A DNA stretch of 64,000 nt from Eubacterium sp. (GTDB lineage: Bacteria > Bacillota > Clostridia > Lachnospirales > Lachnospiraceae). The number at the start of each line of letters is the position of its first letter. The stretch's first letter is position 1. A program made the translations under genes and the position numbers. Under the pieces are notes generated by a model, which ran no database searches, had not been told where the DNA came from, and worked only from the letters and a program-made list of their open reading frames with translations. The stretch covers positions 1 through 64,000 of the forward strand of contig JAETSX010000003.1 of the NCBI GenBank assembly GCA_021769425.1, given 5' to 3'. This document shows, piece by piece, positions 8,192 to 15,409 of this stretch.

Positions 8192-8995
8192 ATGGAGGAT
8201 GGCAAAGTGCGGGAACCGAACAGAAAAAATACAAAGGGTGAAAAAAACATAGAAAACGCTTCTAAAGCAAATGAGAGGAAAGCGGATAAAGAAAAGATAA
8301 AGGAGCTTGCAAAGAAAAAGCGGGAAATGCAGGAGGAGCTTGATGAGCTTAAGGGAAATACAGCCAAAGGAAAAGCTATCTGCGTACTTGTTTTTTTCGT
8401 GTTGATCGGATTGTTGATGGGAACTTTTGTGGGAATGGTAAAGCTGGACATAGGGGGAGTTGCCAGTGAAGTGCTGGCTCCTGTCATTGCGGATGTTCCC
8501 GTATTAAGGAGTATCCTGCCCATGGAAATGCAAAAGAAAAATGCATCCGAACTGGCGGCGGAGCAGAAACAGCAGGAAGCAGCGGAAGCAGCGGCAGCAG
8601 CGGAGGCAGAGCAGGCGGCAGAGGAAGAGGCGGCAGCAGAAGAAGCAGCAGAGGAAGAGGCGGCAGCAGAAGAAGCAGCAGAGGAAGCACAACAGGCGGC
8701 AGCAGAAGAAGCAGCGGCGGAGGCAGAGCAGGCAGCAGAAGAAGAGGCGGCGGAAGCGGAAGCAACGGCAGAAGAGGCGGCGGCAGAAGAAGAAAAAGCC
8801 CTGCAGGATTATGTAGATACTTATTCAGCCATGAAGCCGAGAGATGCGGCAAAAGTATTCGACAGCATGATACCGGATCAGGAAGATTTGGTTGTCAGGA
8901 TACTGGAAAACCTCACGTCAGATCAGCGGGCGGCTATACTTTCAAGAATGAGTGTTGCAAATGCGGCAATTTTAACTGAAAAAATGCAGCAGTAA
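8192..8995 (+). CDS. Ala/Glu-rich membrane-anchored protein with MgtE-N/MotE-like tail
   Basis: 267 residues. A charged coiled-coil N-terminus (about 15-55) is followed by one membrane helix (about 65-85), a low-complexity run made almost entirely of A, E and Q (about 115-205), and a C-terminal MgtE-N-like helical domain (YSAMKPRDAAKVFDSM...ILSRM...KMQQ). That tail is shared with MotE-type flagellar chaperones and related membrane proteins. Start is uncertain: ATG 8192, or GTG 8207 which has a better-spaced GGAGG. The AE run is encoded by near-repeated GCAGCAGAAGAA units (about 8565-8790) and is likely to vary in length. Flagellar genes lie 25 kb away, so a motor role is only a possibility. 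Confidence 0.65.
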   Translation: MEDGKVREPNRKNTKGEKNIENASKANERKADKEKIKELAKKKREMQEELDELKGNTAKGKAICVLVFFVLIGLLMGTFVGMVKLDIGGVASEVLAPVIADVPVLRSILPMEMQKKNASELAAEQKQQEAAEAAAAAEAEQAAEEEAAAEEAAEEEAAAEEAAEEAQQAAAEEAAAEAEQAAEEEAAEAEATAEEAAAEEEKALQDYVDTYSAMKPRDAAKVFDSMIPDQEDLVVRILENLTSDQRAAILSRMSVANAAILTEKMQQ

Positions 8996-9043
8996 GCAAA
9001 GAAAAGTTTTGCATTCGATAATAGAAAAAGGAGTTTTGCAGGA

Positions 9044-10084
9044 ATGAAGTATCTAACAATTACAGTACCGTGTTTCAATTCAGAAGAGTATCTAAAGCGT
9101 TGTCTGGATTCTTTGATAGCAGGCGGAGACGATGTGGAGATTATAGTGGTAAATGACGGTTCCACTGACCGGACAGGGGAAATTGCAGAAAGTTATGCAA
9201 GGTGGTTCCCGGAGATTGTGACAGTGGTGCATAAAGAAAACGGCAGGCATGGTTCAGGAGTGAATACAGGATTAAGGCTTGCATCAGGCAAATATTTCAA
9301 AGTGGTAGATTCTGATGACTGACTGGAGGAAAACGCATACCGGGAGCTTTTAAGACAGATAAAACAATGGGATAGGCTGGAAGGTGCAGACAGAATATGT
9401 GTTTCACCTGATTTGGTGGTTTGCAATTACACATATAATCATCTGGATGAGGGCAGGGAAAGGACGATGAGCTATCGGAATGTATTCCCGGGAGGGCAGA
9501 TATGCTCATGGGAAGAAATTGGAAACTTCCGCCCGTCCCAATATCTGATTATGCACGCATTAGTTTACCGGACGGATATATTAAAAAAATCAGGAGTGAC
9601 TTTGCCGGAGCATACGTTTTATGTGGACAATATTTTTGCGTATTATCCATTGCCCTATGTAGAAACACTCTATTACATGGACAGGAATCTGTATCAGTAT
9701 TATTTGGGAAGGGAAGAACAGTCGGTGAATGAAAAGGTACTGATCTCCAGAATAGAGCAGCAGATAAAAGTTACAAAGATTGTTGCGGATTGTGTGGATT
9801 TAAAAGAAGTAAAGCGTAAGTCTCCAAAGCTTGCAAATTATATGTGCAGAAATGTTTCTATTATGATGGCAATATCTTCTATCCATCTGTTGCTTTCCGG
9901 GGAGGAAAGGGCAAAAAGCAGGCATCGGGAGATTTGGGCGGATATGAAGCGGGACAATCCGGGATTGTATTATCGGCTTCGGTATACAAAATTAAGCGGG
10001 CTGACGAACCTGCCGGGAAAGCTGGGGAAAAAAGCTACTGTGGACGGATACCGGATTGCAAAAAGAATTTATAAATTTCAGTAG
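9044..10084 (+). pseudogene. GT2 glycosyltransferase interrupted by one in-frame TGA
   Basis: Reading from ATG 9044, the first 92 codons give a clear GT-A domain (ITVPCFNSEEYLKRCLDSL, VNDGSTDRTGEI, FKVVDSDD) and then a TGA at 9320-9322. The same frame continues without shift to 10084 (LEENAYRELLRQ...). In this family the acidic motif is DSDDW followed by a Leu, so the stop most simply replaces a Trp codon (TGG to TGA). The full product would be 346 residues. No selenocysteine signal is expected here. Either a real nonsense mutation or a sequencing error is possible. Downstream translation might restart internally, but the nucleotide-binding half would be lost. Confidence 0.85.
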
Positions 10085-10099
10085 AGGAAGGAGGGCGGC

Positions 10100-10666
10100 A
10101 TGGCTCATATTTATATTGCATTTGCAGATACACCGGGAATTTTTGCCGCACTGATCCGGAAATTCTTAAAACAGAGATATATCCATGTAGTAATTTCGGG
10201 TGATGCGGAGCTTACCGAGGCATACAGTGTGGGGCGGAGAAATCCGGCAATCCCATTCTTTGCGGGATTTGAAAAGGAGGATAAAGGTAAAATTTTAAAT
10301 ACGTTTCCGATGGCAGCTTACCGGATTTGTGAGTTGGATTGTACATTGGAACATAAACAAAAAATCATGAAAAGATTACATAACGATTCTGACAGGCGTT
10401 TTCATATTCATTATGCAGTGTGCAGCCTGCCATTTATTGTAATGGGTATTCCAATTTATTTGAAAAATCAATCTACTTGTTCCTCTTATATTGCAAAGCT
10501 ATTGCAGGAAAATGGGATTGTTATCTCAAATAAGCATTTCTCTATTGTAACGCCAAAAGATTTTTTTGAATATGAAGAAATGAAAGTGGTTTTTGAGGGA
10601 TTTCTGTCAGAAATTACAGCAGACAGACCGAACCACGTGCCAGAAAGCGTTTCTGCCTATGAATGA
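10100..10666 (+). CDS. Putative permuted papain-like (YiiX/NlpC-P60 type) hydrolase
   Basis: 188 residues with AGGAGGG upstream. A conserved-looking His in YIHVVISGD (His29) precedes a Cys in STCSSYIAKLL (Cys127). This His-before-Cys order is that of circularly permuted papain-like enzymes related to NlpC/P60, which hydrolyse amide bonds in peptidoglycan or act on lipids. A hydrophobic stretch (VCSLPFIVMGIPIYL) lies between the two residues. The assignment is from pattern only. It sits between two broken genes and may itself be losing function, although the frame is intact. Confidence 0.55.
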   Translation: MAHIYIAFADTPGIFAALIRKFLKQRYIHVVISGDAELTEAYSVGRRNPAIPFFAGFEKEDKGKILNTFPMAAYRICELDCTLEHKQKIMKRLHNDSDRRFHIHYAVCSLPFIVMGIPIYLKNQSTCSSYIAKLLQENGIVISNKHFSIVTPKDFFEYEEMKVVFEGFLSEITADRPNHVPESVSAYE

Positions 10667-11682
10667 GAACCGCAGACAAAAATGGGGGCTTCATATTTGC
10701 ATATTTATAAGTATTATGGCATTGACATTCTGGAGCGTTTTTCGGAATCAGGATTTTATGGAAATGACGGTTTCCATCCAAAGGCTGTCCCTGCAGTCTA
10801 TGGCAATGGCAGTCTTACTGGCAGTGTTTTTTGTGGCAGGGGAAGGCTGTATGATCTGGTATCTGCTAAAGGGAATTGGGGAAAGGGCAGGTTTGCTGCG
10901 TTGTATTTCCTATTCTTTTATAGGGTTTTTCTTTTCCGGCATTACCCCTTCAGCAACCGGAGGGCAGCCCATGCAGCTATATTACATGAAAAAGGATGGA
11001 ACTAAAATTTCGTCTGCATCGGTGGTCTTGATGGCAGTAGCTGTTATTTATAAATTTGTGCTTGCCCTGACGGGGATTGGAATCATGCTTTTTTGGGGAG
11101 CGCCTTTAAGGGGATATTTGAAAGGGTATTACTGGATGTATTTTCTGGGACTGTTTCTCAACATCGCCGTGGTGTCGGTATTGCTTTTGGTTATGTTTTC
11201 TCCGGGAATCATCCGCAAAATTTTTTACAAAACAGAAAAAATTCTGATATGCATTAAGGTTTGGAAGAAATCAGATTTGAGAAAGGGCAAAATGGATCAA
11301 TTCTTATCCGAATATCAGGAAACGGTTGGCTTTTTGCGGAGCCATAAAAAATGATAGTGGCTACCATCATCGGTACATTCCTGCAAAGGGGAAGCGCTTT
11401 TTTCTCACTTATGTAGTATACCGGGGATTGGGTTTATATGGAACTCCTATGTTAGATATTATTCTGTTGCAGGCTTCCGTCTATATAGCAGTAGATATGC
11501 TGCCAGTACCCGGTGCGCAGGGAATTACGGAGGCGATGTACAGAGCTGTTTTTTAAAATGTTTTTCCGGCAGATTGTCTTGTGGCTTCTATATGCATTAC
11601 CAGAGGAATCAGTTTCTATCTGGTTATGGCAGTCAGTTTCACAGTCTGGGGAATTGTATATTTGCAAAAAAATAAAAACTAA
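10659..11682 (+). pseudogene. LPG-synthase-TM/YbhN-type membrane protein, broken
   Basis: The frame from ATG 10659 encodes the N-terminal two thirds of a flippase-like membrane protein (FSGITPSATGGQPMQLYYM is the family hallmark) and stops at 11352-11354 inside an A6 run. The sequence continues in a second frame (IVATIIGTFLQRGSAFF) from 11351, then shifts again within a T6 run near 11400 to a third frame (LTYVVYRGLGLYG, ASVYIAVDMLPVPGAQGITEAMYRAVF). That frame is cut by TAA at 11554-11556 and then reads on (ITRGISFYLVMAVSF) to 11682. Two homopolymer indels and a nonsense codon mark a real pseudogene rather than one error. The family moves lipids or lipid-linked compounds across membranes. Confidence 0.85.
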
Positions 11683-11700
11683 AAACTAAAAACTAAAAAC
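11673..11700. repeat. Four tandem TAAAAAC heptamers
   Basis: The 7-bp unit is repeated four times directly at the end of the broken membrane-protein gene, followed by a variant TAAATAC. It is a simple-sequence repeat with no obvious function. Confidence 0.8.
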
Positions 11701-11716
11701 TAAATACATATATAAA

Positions 11717-11818
11717 CCTGCCAAATAAAAAAAACGGTGTTTAGGCAGGCGAATTATTGTGAAAAAATTCCTTCCCAACTTCGTTTTTTAGAACTTGGGA
11801 GGGTGTTTTTGTTTTTTA
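11717..11818 (+). terminator. Two consecutive hairpins, the second a rho-independent terminator
   Basis: CCTGCC (11717-11722) pairs with GGCAGG (11744-11749). CCTTCCCAACTT (11770-11781) then pairs imperfectly with AACTTGGGAGGG (11792-11803), followed by a T-rich tail to 11818. This closes the 4.2-11.7 kb gene series. The rest of 11683-12125 is AT-rich with no gene seen. Confidence 0.65.
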
Positions 11819-11980
11819 CTAAAATTACTGTACGTCAGGTAGTTCAAACGGACTATTTTATATATATCGTCTACCAATATTTGGAGAATCATCAGTTAAA
11901 AAAATCTTAATATCATTATAGGATTCATATGCGCTAAAATCAGAAGTCAAATTTCTGCAAAATAGAAATATAATATCCAT

Positions 11981-12018
11981 AAACCGTAAGGGTGTGACAG
12001 CCTTTGCGGTTTTTCTTT
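11981..12018 (+). terminator. Terminator-like hairpin before the sigma-like gene
   Basis: AAACCGTAAGG pairs with CCTTTGCGGTTT, followed by a T-rich tail. It probably insulates the regulator at 12126 from upstream transcription. Confidence 0.65.
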
Positions 12019-12081
12019 TGTCGATTTTTGCTGGAACACGTCGTAAATCTGTTTGTTGTGTTGGTTGCCGTTCACCGTCTG

Positions 12082-12115
12082 CCAATCTGGATTTTTAACA
12101 AAAAATTCAGATTGG
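12082..12115 (+). promoter_or_regulatory. Hairpin overlapping the ribosome binding site of the sigma-like gene
   Basis: CCAATCTG (12082-12089) pairs with CAGATTGG (12108-12115), extended inward by T/A-rich pairing. The right arm shares its GG with the GGAGG Shine-Dalgarno at 12114-12118. Folding would partly hide the ribosome site, a possible on/off control of the regulator. Confidence 0.5.
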
Positions 12116-12125
12116 AGGAAAGGAC

Positions 12126-12602
12126 ATGGAGGGTAACCGCCCAAAAAGAAGAAAGGATAAGTATAATCCTTATAATATATATGAAAAGGACAAGCATTAT
12201 TACATTTCATTTAAAGATGGACAAGGAGTTTTACATAAACTGGAAATCAGCAGGGCATTGTATGACACTTTTGATTCATTTGAATTAGATGATCTGGTGT
12301 ATCTCAATGTAGTGGACAGGCATATCGAGCAGTCCGAGGTATGGGAGGCGACTTTGAATGTGAGGGCAGTGAAAAAGCCTGAAAGCATGGAAGAGGTTGT
12401 GTTCCGCAGGCTTCAGACAGAAAAGCTACATAAGGCAATCAGCGAACTGCCGGAAAAGCAGAAGAAAAGGCTTATACTGCATTATTTTCAGGAGTTGACC
12501 TATGTGGAAATCGCAGAGCAGGAGCAATGTTCAACCAGAGTAGTAGAGTACAGCATCCATGGGGCAATACAAAGCCTGAAAAAGTTTTTTGAAAAAAATT
12601 AA
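12126..12602 (+). CDS. Sigma-70 region-4-like regulator of an integrative element
   Basis: 158 residues. The C-terminal third (EEVVFRRLQTEKLHKAISELPEKQKKRLILHYFQELTY... and a following HTH, VEIAEQEQCSTRVVEYSIHGAIQSLKKF) is a sigma factor region-4 helix-turn-helix. The N-terminal half is a small domain (KYNPYNIYEKDKHYYISFKDG) repeatedly seen in regulators carried by conjugative and mobilisable elements of Firmicutes. There is no region 2, so it is unlikely to be a stand-alone sigma factor. Its place before toxin, excisionase and integrases fits a regulator of element functions. AGGAAAGG precedes the ATG. Confidence 0.8.
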   Translation: MEGNRPKRRKDKYNPYNIYEKDKHYYISFKDGQGVLHKLEISRALYDTFDSFELDDLVYLNVVDRHIEQSEVWEATLNVRAVKKPESMEEVVFRRLQTEKLHKAISELPEKQKKRLILHYFQELTYVEIAEQEQCSTRVVEYSIHGAIQSLKKFFEKN

Positions 12603-12634
12603 AAAAGGACTTTCGGGTTTTGCCTGATAAGTGA

Positions 12635-12676
12635 GGAAACAGGTGAGGGAGATAAAAAATCCCTTGCCTGTTTTCC
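12635..12676 (+). terminator. Strong hairpin terminator after the sigma-like gene
   Basis: GGAAACAGGTGAGGGA (12635-12650), loop GATAAAAAA, TCCCTTGCCTGTTTTCC (12660-12676). Nearly perfect stem of about 16 bp. Confidence 0.8.
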
Positions 12677-12683
12677 GTATTTA

Positions 12684-13225
12684 AGCACATGGTTTTTGTG
12701 CATGGAGGGATGCACCCCAGGGTGCTTTCTCTTTGCCTTCGGCAAATTCACCTTGCCAGAAGCGCATTTCCGTTTTGCGGTGAATGGGTTTGTACTCTGA
12801 AAACTTCATACCCATTCACCAAGCACATTCCTGTTGTTATCGTGATGAGCGTAAGCTACGTTAGCAGGTACGCCATGAGTTGGATAGGGATAAAAGCAGC
12901 GGAATCGCACAAATAGAAAGAAAATGGTTTGCGGCTGTCCTATCCCCATCTAAGGAGCGGGAAATACCAGGCTATAAATATCAGTTTGCTACTGATAGGG
13001 CGATAACAGGCAGCAGGGACAATGATACTCCCGTCCAGTCACAAGTCGAGCGTTGAAAGCGTCGCAACAAATGAGGGCGGCTCCGGGCGATCCCCGGAGG
13101 GGTGCGATTCCCGTGGAACTGGTCAGCAGCCAGTCGTTTGGTGACTTCCCTATGTTTATCGTGAAAACGGTAGATATGAAAGCCGGGATGTCGAGGACAA
13201 ATAGGCTTATAAGGCTAAAAATGAT
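12684..13225 (+). ncRNA. Large structured non-coding RNA candidate (HEARO/omega-RNA-like core suspected)
   Basis: This 540-nt stretch has no convincing gene but a dense series of helices: GCACA/TGTGC at 12684; GGTGAATGGGT (12779-12789) with ACCCATTCACC (12810-12820); GCGTA/TACGC at about 12849-12872; GGATAGG with CCTATCC (about 12882 and 12939); TATCAG/CTGATA at about 12979. A long-range AGTCAC/GTGACT pairing encloses 13036-13146. Inside that domain, CTCCGGG/CCCGGAG and ACTGG/CCAGT form hairpins; then TATCGT-GAAA-ACGGTA makes a GNRA-capped stem, and AAGCC/GGCTT closes near 13207. The GGAACTGG...CCAGT...GAAAGCCGGG order reminds me of HEARO (IscB-associated) RNAs, but no IscB gene follows; a MazF fusion does. 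Structure is read directly; family identity is a guess. Confidence 0.5.
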
Positions 13226-13290
13226 AGCCGGACACAAAACATGAAAATATTCTGAAGAATAGTCAAAAAGCTATGTTCTTGTGTTCGGCT
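13226..13290. repeat. Long imperfect inverted repeat upstream of mazF
   Basis: AGCCGGACACAAAACAT (13226-13242) pairs with ATGTTCTTGTGTTCGGCT (13273-13290) with one mismatch and one bulge. An ATTCT/AGAAT pairing lies inside. It lies about 65 nt before the toxin start and could be an operator, a leader hairpin, or the 3' end of the structured RNA. Confidence 0.6.
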
Positions 13291-13354
13291 GATACATACC
13301 TACTTTTCTGATAGGTTAAATAAAGAATTGTGGATATAGGAGGATATTTTTATT

Positions 13355-13894
13355 ATGGAAGAAAGAAAAATCAGGCGTGGGGATATTTATCATGCAGACT
13401 TAAATCCTGTTTTCGGAAGTGAGCAGGGCGGCTATCGCCCGGTGCTGGTTATTCAGAATAACAGAGGGAATCAATACAGTCCAACCGTAATTGTAGCAGC
13501 AATTACAAGTAAGCCGAAGTCAAAAATGCCCACTCATGTTTCAGTGCCGGCAGATATGCAGGGACTGGAAAAAGATTCTGTTGTACTGTTAGAGCAACTA
13601 CGAACATTAGATAAAAAGAGGCTGGTAGACTATGTAGGAACGCTGGACAGGCAGCAAATGTTAAAGGTTGATAAAGCATTATGCTCCAGTACCGGAATGA
13701 AGAAACAGGATAAACCAATTTTGATGTGTCTTTGTCCGATATGTGCAAAACCGTTTTATGATTCCAAAGAGCATTTTATCCAGAGGGCGGATAAGAATCA
13801 AAATTTAAAGGATACCTGTATGTTTTGTAATAGCAGACAGGGGTACGATTATTTAATAAGGAAAAGGTATTGTAGTGAGAACAAACATAATTAA
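13355..13894 (+). CDS. MazF/PemK-family toxin with a C-terminal zinc-binding treble-clef-like tail
   Basis: 179 residues. Residues 1 to about 118 are a MazF/PemK fold, an mRNA-cutting endoribonuclease of toxin-antitoxin systems: [30 protein letters not shown], then TVIVAAIT and [15 protein letters not shown]. The last 50 residues add CLCPIC...EHF...[14 protein letters not shown], that is two CxxC pairs with an intervening His and an Asn-Leu before the second pair. This layout resembles a compact treble-clef or degenerate HNH finger. MazF toxins are normally about 115 residues. No antitoxin gene lies directly upstream; instead there is a long structured non-coding region. AGGAGG precedes the ATG at 13355. 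Confidence 0.85.
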   Translation: MEERKIRRGDIYHADLNPVFGSEQGGYRPVLVIQNNRGNQYSPTVIVAAITSKPKSKMPTHVSVPADMQGLEKDSVVLLEQLRTLDKKRLVDYVGTLDRQQMLKVDKALCSSTGMKKQDKPILMCLCPICAKPFYDSKEHFIQRADKNQNLKDTCMFCNSRQGYDYLIRKRYCSENKHN

Positions 13895-13937
13895 AAAGTC
13901 AAGTATGCGATTTGGAAATTCGCACATTAGACGGGAG

Positions 13938-13981
13938 GGGATTGCAAAGCTATGATAATAGCAAGCAGTCCCTTTTGTTTT
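13938..13981 (+). terminator. Rho-independent terminator after the MazF fusion
   Basis: GGGATTGC (13938-13945) pairs with GCAGTCCC (13965-13972, one G-T pair). GCTAT/ATAGC pairs within the loop, and a TTTTGTTTTT tail follows. Confidence 0.75.
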
Positions 13982-14006
13982 TCGGGAGGTGACTGATATA
14001 GATACC

Positions 14007-14195
14007 ATGAATTTGCAGAAACAGGTTTATGACGCCGATGATATTCAAAAGCTATTGGGCATTGGCAGAAGCAAGGCATATGCATTTTTGGATGAGGCAT
14101 ACGAGAGGCAGAAACCGTTCAGGGTGATTAAAATAGGAAAGCTGTACCGGGTTCCCAAAGAGGGATTCGATAAATGGTTAAATGGAGAAATCTAA
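14007..14195 (+). CDS. Excisionase-type small HTH protein
   Basis: About 63 residues (ATG 14007; a GTG at 13989 in the same frame overlaps the GGAGGTG and is less likely). The sequence YDADDIQKLLGIGRSKAYAFLDEA...RVIKIGKLYRVPKEGFDKWL is the MerR-like winged helix of the excisionase DNA-binding family. Such proteins bind the ends of an integrative element and steer the integrase toward excision. It ends about 20 nt before the start of the first recombinase, as expected for an xis-int pair. Confidence 0.85.
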   Translation: MNLQKQVYDADDIQKLLGIGRSKAYAFLDEAYERQKPFRVIKIGKLYRVPKEGFDKWLNGEI

Positions 14196-14214
14196 ATGTG
14201 CGGAGGTGGTAAGG

Positions 14215-15408
14215 ATGGGAAATAAAACACAGGAAAAAAGTGTTGCTTTTTTTGAGCGAAATTCATGGTATCACCGTACAAAGGTACTTCAAGACAACGG
14301 CACTGTTAAATATGGAAAGAAAGGCGGGTTTTCCAGCCAGGGAGAAGCGGAAGCCAGTTATAGGAAATGTGAGGAAGAGTTTCATACTCTGTTGCGAAAG
14401 CAGCAGCTTTCAAGCAAAACAAATAAAGAAGTTCTGTTTAAGGACTATCTGATCTATTGGTTTGAAGAAGTATTTTCAAAAAGAATCGAAACGACAACAA
14501 GAATGGTTGGGGCATATGTCTTGTATGACCTGATCATTCCCGATATTGATTATGACATTAAGATGCGGTTTGTCAGTGTGGAATATCCGGATGAACTGCT
14601 GGAAAGAGTATCAAAGGCTTGTGCTTCGGCGGAGAACAAGGGACGGGAAATTCTGAATCTTGCAATGAAAGAAGCGGTCATTGAGGGATATATCAATGTA
14701 AATCCCGTACCTGAAACGAAGCCATATAAGAGAAAGAAACCTAATATTGTGATTCTCAGCAGGGAGAAAATAAAAATTCTCCTTCAGGCAGCTTCAAAAG
14801 ATAACTGGTATCTGGAAATTCTGTTGGGACTGTTTTGCGGATTGCGGAAAGGTGAAATATACGGTCTGAAATTTTCCGATTTTGACTTAGAGAATCATAG
14901 TGTGAAAATCAGCAGACAGATTGTTGCGAACCCTATCATAAAAGAAAGGAGCAGGATTGAAGAAAATGTTTCAATCGAACGTGATCCCAAAACACCAAAC
15001 AGTTTCCGGGTTTTGCGTGTGCCGGAGGTCATTATTACGGGGCTGGAAAAAAGGAAATGTCTGATAGAGATATATAAAGAAAAGATGCAGGAGAATTTCG
15101 TTGACAATGATTATATCAGTTGTCAGGCAAATGGAAAGGTACATAGCTTGTCCGCCATGAATATTGCTTTGAAAAAGCTGTGTGTGCGGAATGGGCTTCC
15201 CGCTGTAACCGTGCATGGGCTTCGCCATATGTTTGCCACTATTTTAGTGGAGCAGGGCGTTCCTCTTGCGAAAATATCCGGGCTGTTAGGACATAGTTCC
15301 GTTAATACAACATTTGAATATTATTGCGATATCATGGACGAGAAAGAAAAAATTATTGCCTTTATGAATGATACTTTTACTCCTGAAGGCAGGGAAGGGA
15401 CAGGGTAA
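14215..15408 (+). CDS. Tyrosine recombinase (integrase) 1
   Basis: 397 residues from ATG 14215, which follows GGAGGTGG (an upstream in-frame ATG at 14182 overlaps the excisionase). The N-terminal region carries an arm-type DNA-binding fold (FFERNSWYHRTKVLQDNGTVKYGKKGG). The catalytic domain contains the first Arg in GLFCGLRKGEIYGL, the HGLRHMFAT box, LLGHSS and a Tyr nucleophile in TFEYYCDIM. It cuts and rejoins DNA at element attachment sites. It is followed after 1 nt by a second recombinase. Confidence 0.92.
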   Translation: MGNKTQEKSVAFFERNSWYHRTKVLQDNGTVKYGKKGGFSSQGEAEASYRKCEEEFHTLLRKQQLSSKTNKEVLFKDYLIYWFEEVFSKRIETTTRMVGAYVLYDLIIPDIDYDIKMRFVSVEYPDELLERVSKACASAENKGREILNLAMKEAVIEGYINVNPVPETKPYKRKKPNIVILSREKIKILLQAASKDNWYLEILLGLFCGLRKGEIYGLKFSDFDLENHSVKISRQIVANPIIKERSRIEENVSIERDPKTPNSFRVLRVPEVIITGLEKRKCLIEIYKEKMQENFVDNDYISCQANGKVHSLSAMNIALKKLCVRNGLPAVTVHGLRHMFATILVEQGVPLAKISGLLGHSSVNTTFEYYCDIMDEKEKIIAFMNDTFTPEGREGTG

Positions 15409-15409
15409 C

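Noticed and set aside
8484-8852. Leu/Pro-rich antisense frame
   Set aside because: It is the complement of the Ala/Glu-coding low-complexity run.
9320-9322. Selenocysteine or programmed readthrough at TGA
   Set aside because: The position is a conserved Trp in GT2 enzymes, not a Cys, and no recoding element or Sec context is apparent.
12684-13355. Group II intron or small genes in the structured region
   Set aside because: No domain V motif or reverse transcriptase is present. The open frames at 12689-12916 and 13053-13244 lack ribosome sites and protein-like composition and run through hairpins.
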